Assembly: GCA_031273365.1 (NCBI GenBank)
Contig: JAISSA010000075.1
Location: 1 to 7,442, forward strand
Direction: 5' to 3'
Length of the DNA stretch: 7,442 bases
Source of the DNA: Synergistaceae bacterium
GTDB lineage: Bacteria; Synergistota; Synergistia; Synergistales; Aminobacteriaceae
Part shown: positions 6,414 through 7,442 of the stretch, piece by piece
Layout of the letters: every line of letters starts with the position of its first letter
How positions within the stretch are numbered: the first letter of the stretch is position 1
Notes under the pieces: model-generated
Database searches by the model: none
The model's input: the letters and a program-made list of their open reading frames with translations, nothing else
Told to the model about the DNA's origin: nothing
Position numbers and translations under genes: made by a program

Positions 6414-6553
6414 TTACAGATCTTCATCCTGATAAAGCAGGTAAATTATACATCACTTGCTATTGCTGGATTTTCTTCTTTTGCCTCAAAAGCATCCATG
6501 GGAAAAGAATTGGGTATCTGCAAGAATTTTTCGCTTTTATATGTCAGTCACTC
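6407..6553. mobile_element. Possible small non-autonomous element (MITE-like) or insertion remnant
   Basis: GAGTGACTTACA (6407-6418) and TGTCAGTCACTC (6542-6553) are inverted repeats matching at 11 of 12 positions. They bound 147 bp that is markedly AT-rich compared with the surrounding genes. Near the middle, CTTTTG/CAAAAG (6478-6483 and 6487-6492) forms a small hairpin. No transposase is encoded and I found no clear flanking target duplication, so the call is tentative. The termini do not match an insertion-sequence family that I recognise. Confidence 0.35.
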
Positions 6554-6568
6554 GACCCAAAAGCCAGA

Positions 6569-6604
6569 AAGTCGTACGGTTTTGGCCTGAGCCCCGTACG
6601 ACTT
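6569..6604 (-). terminator. Hairpin between the convergent genes, likely terminator of the - strand gene
   Basis: AAGTCGTACGG (6569-6579) and CCGTACGACTT (6594-6604) form a perfect 11-bp stem. A further GGC/GCC helix (6584-6586 with 6591-6593) is inside, with a CTGA loop. Read on the - strand, the stem begins 22 nt after the kinase stop and is followed by TCTGGCTTTT, a broken T-rich tail. Read on the + strand the tail is TCACCC after the final TT, which is much poorer. It therefore fits a - strand terminator best, perhaps acting weakly in both directions. Confidence 0.55.
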
Positions 6605-6625
6605 CACCCTTAATATATATCGCCC

Positions 6626-7442
6626 TCAGTGCTGTCTGCGGGGGAGGTATTTGCGCAGTTTGCTCAACACCTCGTCGAAGTCCAGCGGCTTGCCCACGTG
6701 GTCGTTCATGCCCGCCTCGAGGCACCGTTCTATGTCCTCGCGGAACACGTTGGCGGTCATGGCGACGATGGGGATTTCCTTTGTTCCGGGAAGGGCGCGT
6801 ATGAGCCTCGTGGCCGCGTACCCGTCCACCTCCGGCATCTGCACGTCCATAAAGATCATATCGTACATGTCGGGCGCTTCGCTGTACAGCTTCACCGCCT
6901 CCGCTCCGTTCGTCGCGCAGTCGATCGCGAGCGCGGTCGGCTCCAGCAGGGCCAGCACGATTTCCCGGTTGATCTCCACGTCCTCCGCCAGCAGCACGCG
7001 ATACCCCCTGAAGCAGTCCACCTCGTCCGGCTGAGGTTCTTCCTCCCCACGCAGGTTGCCGGAGCCAAGGCATTCGTTGATGCAGTCGGCGATGGAGGAA
7101 GCGAAAAGCGGCTTCGGCAGGAATTTATCCACCCCAGCGCTCCTGGCCTCGTTTTCTATTACGTTCCACTCGGTGGCGGACATCATGATGACGACGGATT
7201 TGCCCGTTTTCCGGTCTTTGACCCGGCGCGAAAACTCGATGCCGTTCATGCCGGGCATCTTCCAGTCCACAAAATAGATGTCGTAGCCGTTCCGTTCCAT
7301 CAGCGCGCAGGCCTCTTCGCCGCTTGCGGCGACGTCGCACGCGACGCCGAGCCGGCCGGCAAGGTCCTCGAAATATTCCAGAATCTCCGGAGCGTCGTCC
7401 ACCGCCAGAACGCGCACGTTCTTCCAGTTTATTCCGGGATCC
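6626..7442 (-). CDS. C-terminal part of a tandem receiver-domain signalling protein, probably a hybrid sensor histidine kinase (partial)
   Basis: The frame is open to the right edge, reading DPGINWKN before VRVLAVDD, so the true start is outside the window and GTG at 7415 is only an internal valine. Counting that valine as residue 1, the first receiver domain has acidic D7-D8, phosphoacceptor D51 (FVDWKMPGMNG), S80 and K102 (PKPLF). The second has E145-D146, phosphoacceptor D191 (FMDVQMPEVDG), T221 and K243 (GKPLD). A linker of about 20 residues, rich in E and P, joins them. Both receivers look competent. The protein ends soon after the second receiver, with no output or HPt domain. By family pattern, two C-terminal receivers follow sensor and kinase domains. 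It converges on the uxa operon, and a regulatory link is not shown. Confidence 0.9.
   Translation of the reverse strand, partial: DPGINWKNVRVLAVDDAPEILEYFEDLAGRLGVACDVAASGEEACALMERNGYDIYFVDWKMPGMNGIEFSRRVKDRKTGKSVVIMMSATEWNVIENEARSAGVDKFLPKPLFASSIADCINECLGSGNLRGEEEPQPDEVDCFRGYRVLLAEDVEINREIVLALLEPTALAIDCATNGAEAVKLYSEAPDMYDMIFMDVQMPEVDGYAATRLIRALPGTKEIPIVAMTANVFREDIERCLEAGMNDHVGKPLDFDEVLSKLRKYLPRRQH

Larger units (their letters stand above)
6341..6625. other. 285-bp convergent intergenic region with an AT-rich insert
   Basis: This is the only gene-free stretch approaching 300 bases. It separates the uxaA stop from the stop of the opposing kinase gene. It begins GC-rich (6341-6380) with two copies of a GAGCTGAG motif. 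From about 6381 to 6560 it falls to about 36% GC by my count, bounded by inverted repeats, and it ends with the hairpin at 6569-6604. No convincing gene is present. The longest suggestive - strand frame is 28 codons, including MDAFEAKEENPAIASDV and a stop, without an upstream Shine-Dalgarno. Confidence 0.8.

Noticed and set aside
6457..6804. 115-codon + strand open frame running from the AT-rich block into the kinase gene
   Set aside because: It lacks a good ribosome binding site and most of it is antisense to the receiver domains.
7415..7417. GTG as the true start of the receiver-domain gene
   Set aside because: The frame remains open to the window edge, there is no convincing Shine-Dalgarno, and the upstream residues look like a domain linker, so the gene is partial.

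Overview
This 7.4 kb window carries part of a carbon-uptake and catabolism operon on the + strand. A two-component signalling gene converges on it from the right. Reading left to right: the last codons of a TRAP solute-binding protein (dctP-like, 1-45); a structured 141-nt spacer; the small TRAP membrane subunit (dctQ-like, 187-720); the large TRAP permease (dctM-like, 710-2002); uronate isomerase uxaC (2018-3454); tagaturonate reductase uxaB (3511-4809); and altronate dehydratase uxaA (4790-6340). On the - strand, 6626-7442 is the C-terminal part of a protein with two receiver domains, most likely a hybrid sensor histidine kinase that continues beyond the right edge. The six + strand genes are closely spaced or overlapping, so they are probably one transcript whose promoter lies left of the window.

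The genes form a coherent pathway. The TRAP transporter would import an acidic sugar using an ion gradient. UxaC converts D-galacturonate to D-tagaturonate (or D-glucuronate to D-fructuronate). UxaB reduces tagaturonate to D-altronate, and UxaA dehydrates that to 2-keto-3-deoxy-D-gluconate (KDG). This is the complete galacturonate branch down to KDG. The glucuronate-specific genes uxuA/uxuB and the KDG kinase/aldolase are not in the window.

The coding DNA is GC-rich with strong Shine-Dalgarno sites. TRAP-linked uronate catabolism and a hybrid kinase of this style would fit an anaerobe such as a member of Synergistota, but that is a low-confidence impression. Other GC-rich anaerobes or proteobacteria remain possible.

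The known gene families are ordinary; the unusual signals lie between them. (1) The uxaC-uxaB junction has a strong Shine-Dalgarno and ATG (3431-3446) that overlaps the uxaC stop by 11 nt, as dctQ-dctM do. It now reads only a 16-codon ORF into a degenerate array of six 7-bp units. uxaB itself starts just after the array, in another frame and without a Shine-Dalgarno. (2) The dctP-dctQ spacer can form two tandem hairpins. (3) The 285-bp convergent spacer after uxaA contains an AT-rich insert (about 36% GC by hand count) bounded by an 11/12 inverted repeat, plus extra copies of the same motif. It looks like a small non-autonomous mobile element or a remnant. No tRNA, rRNA, CRISPR array or transposase gene was seen.
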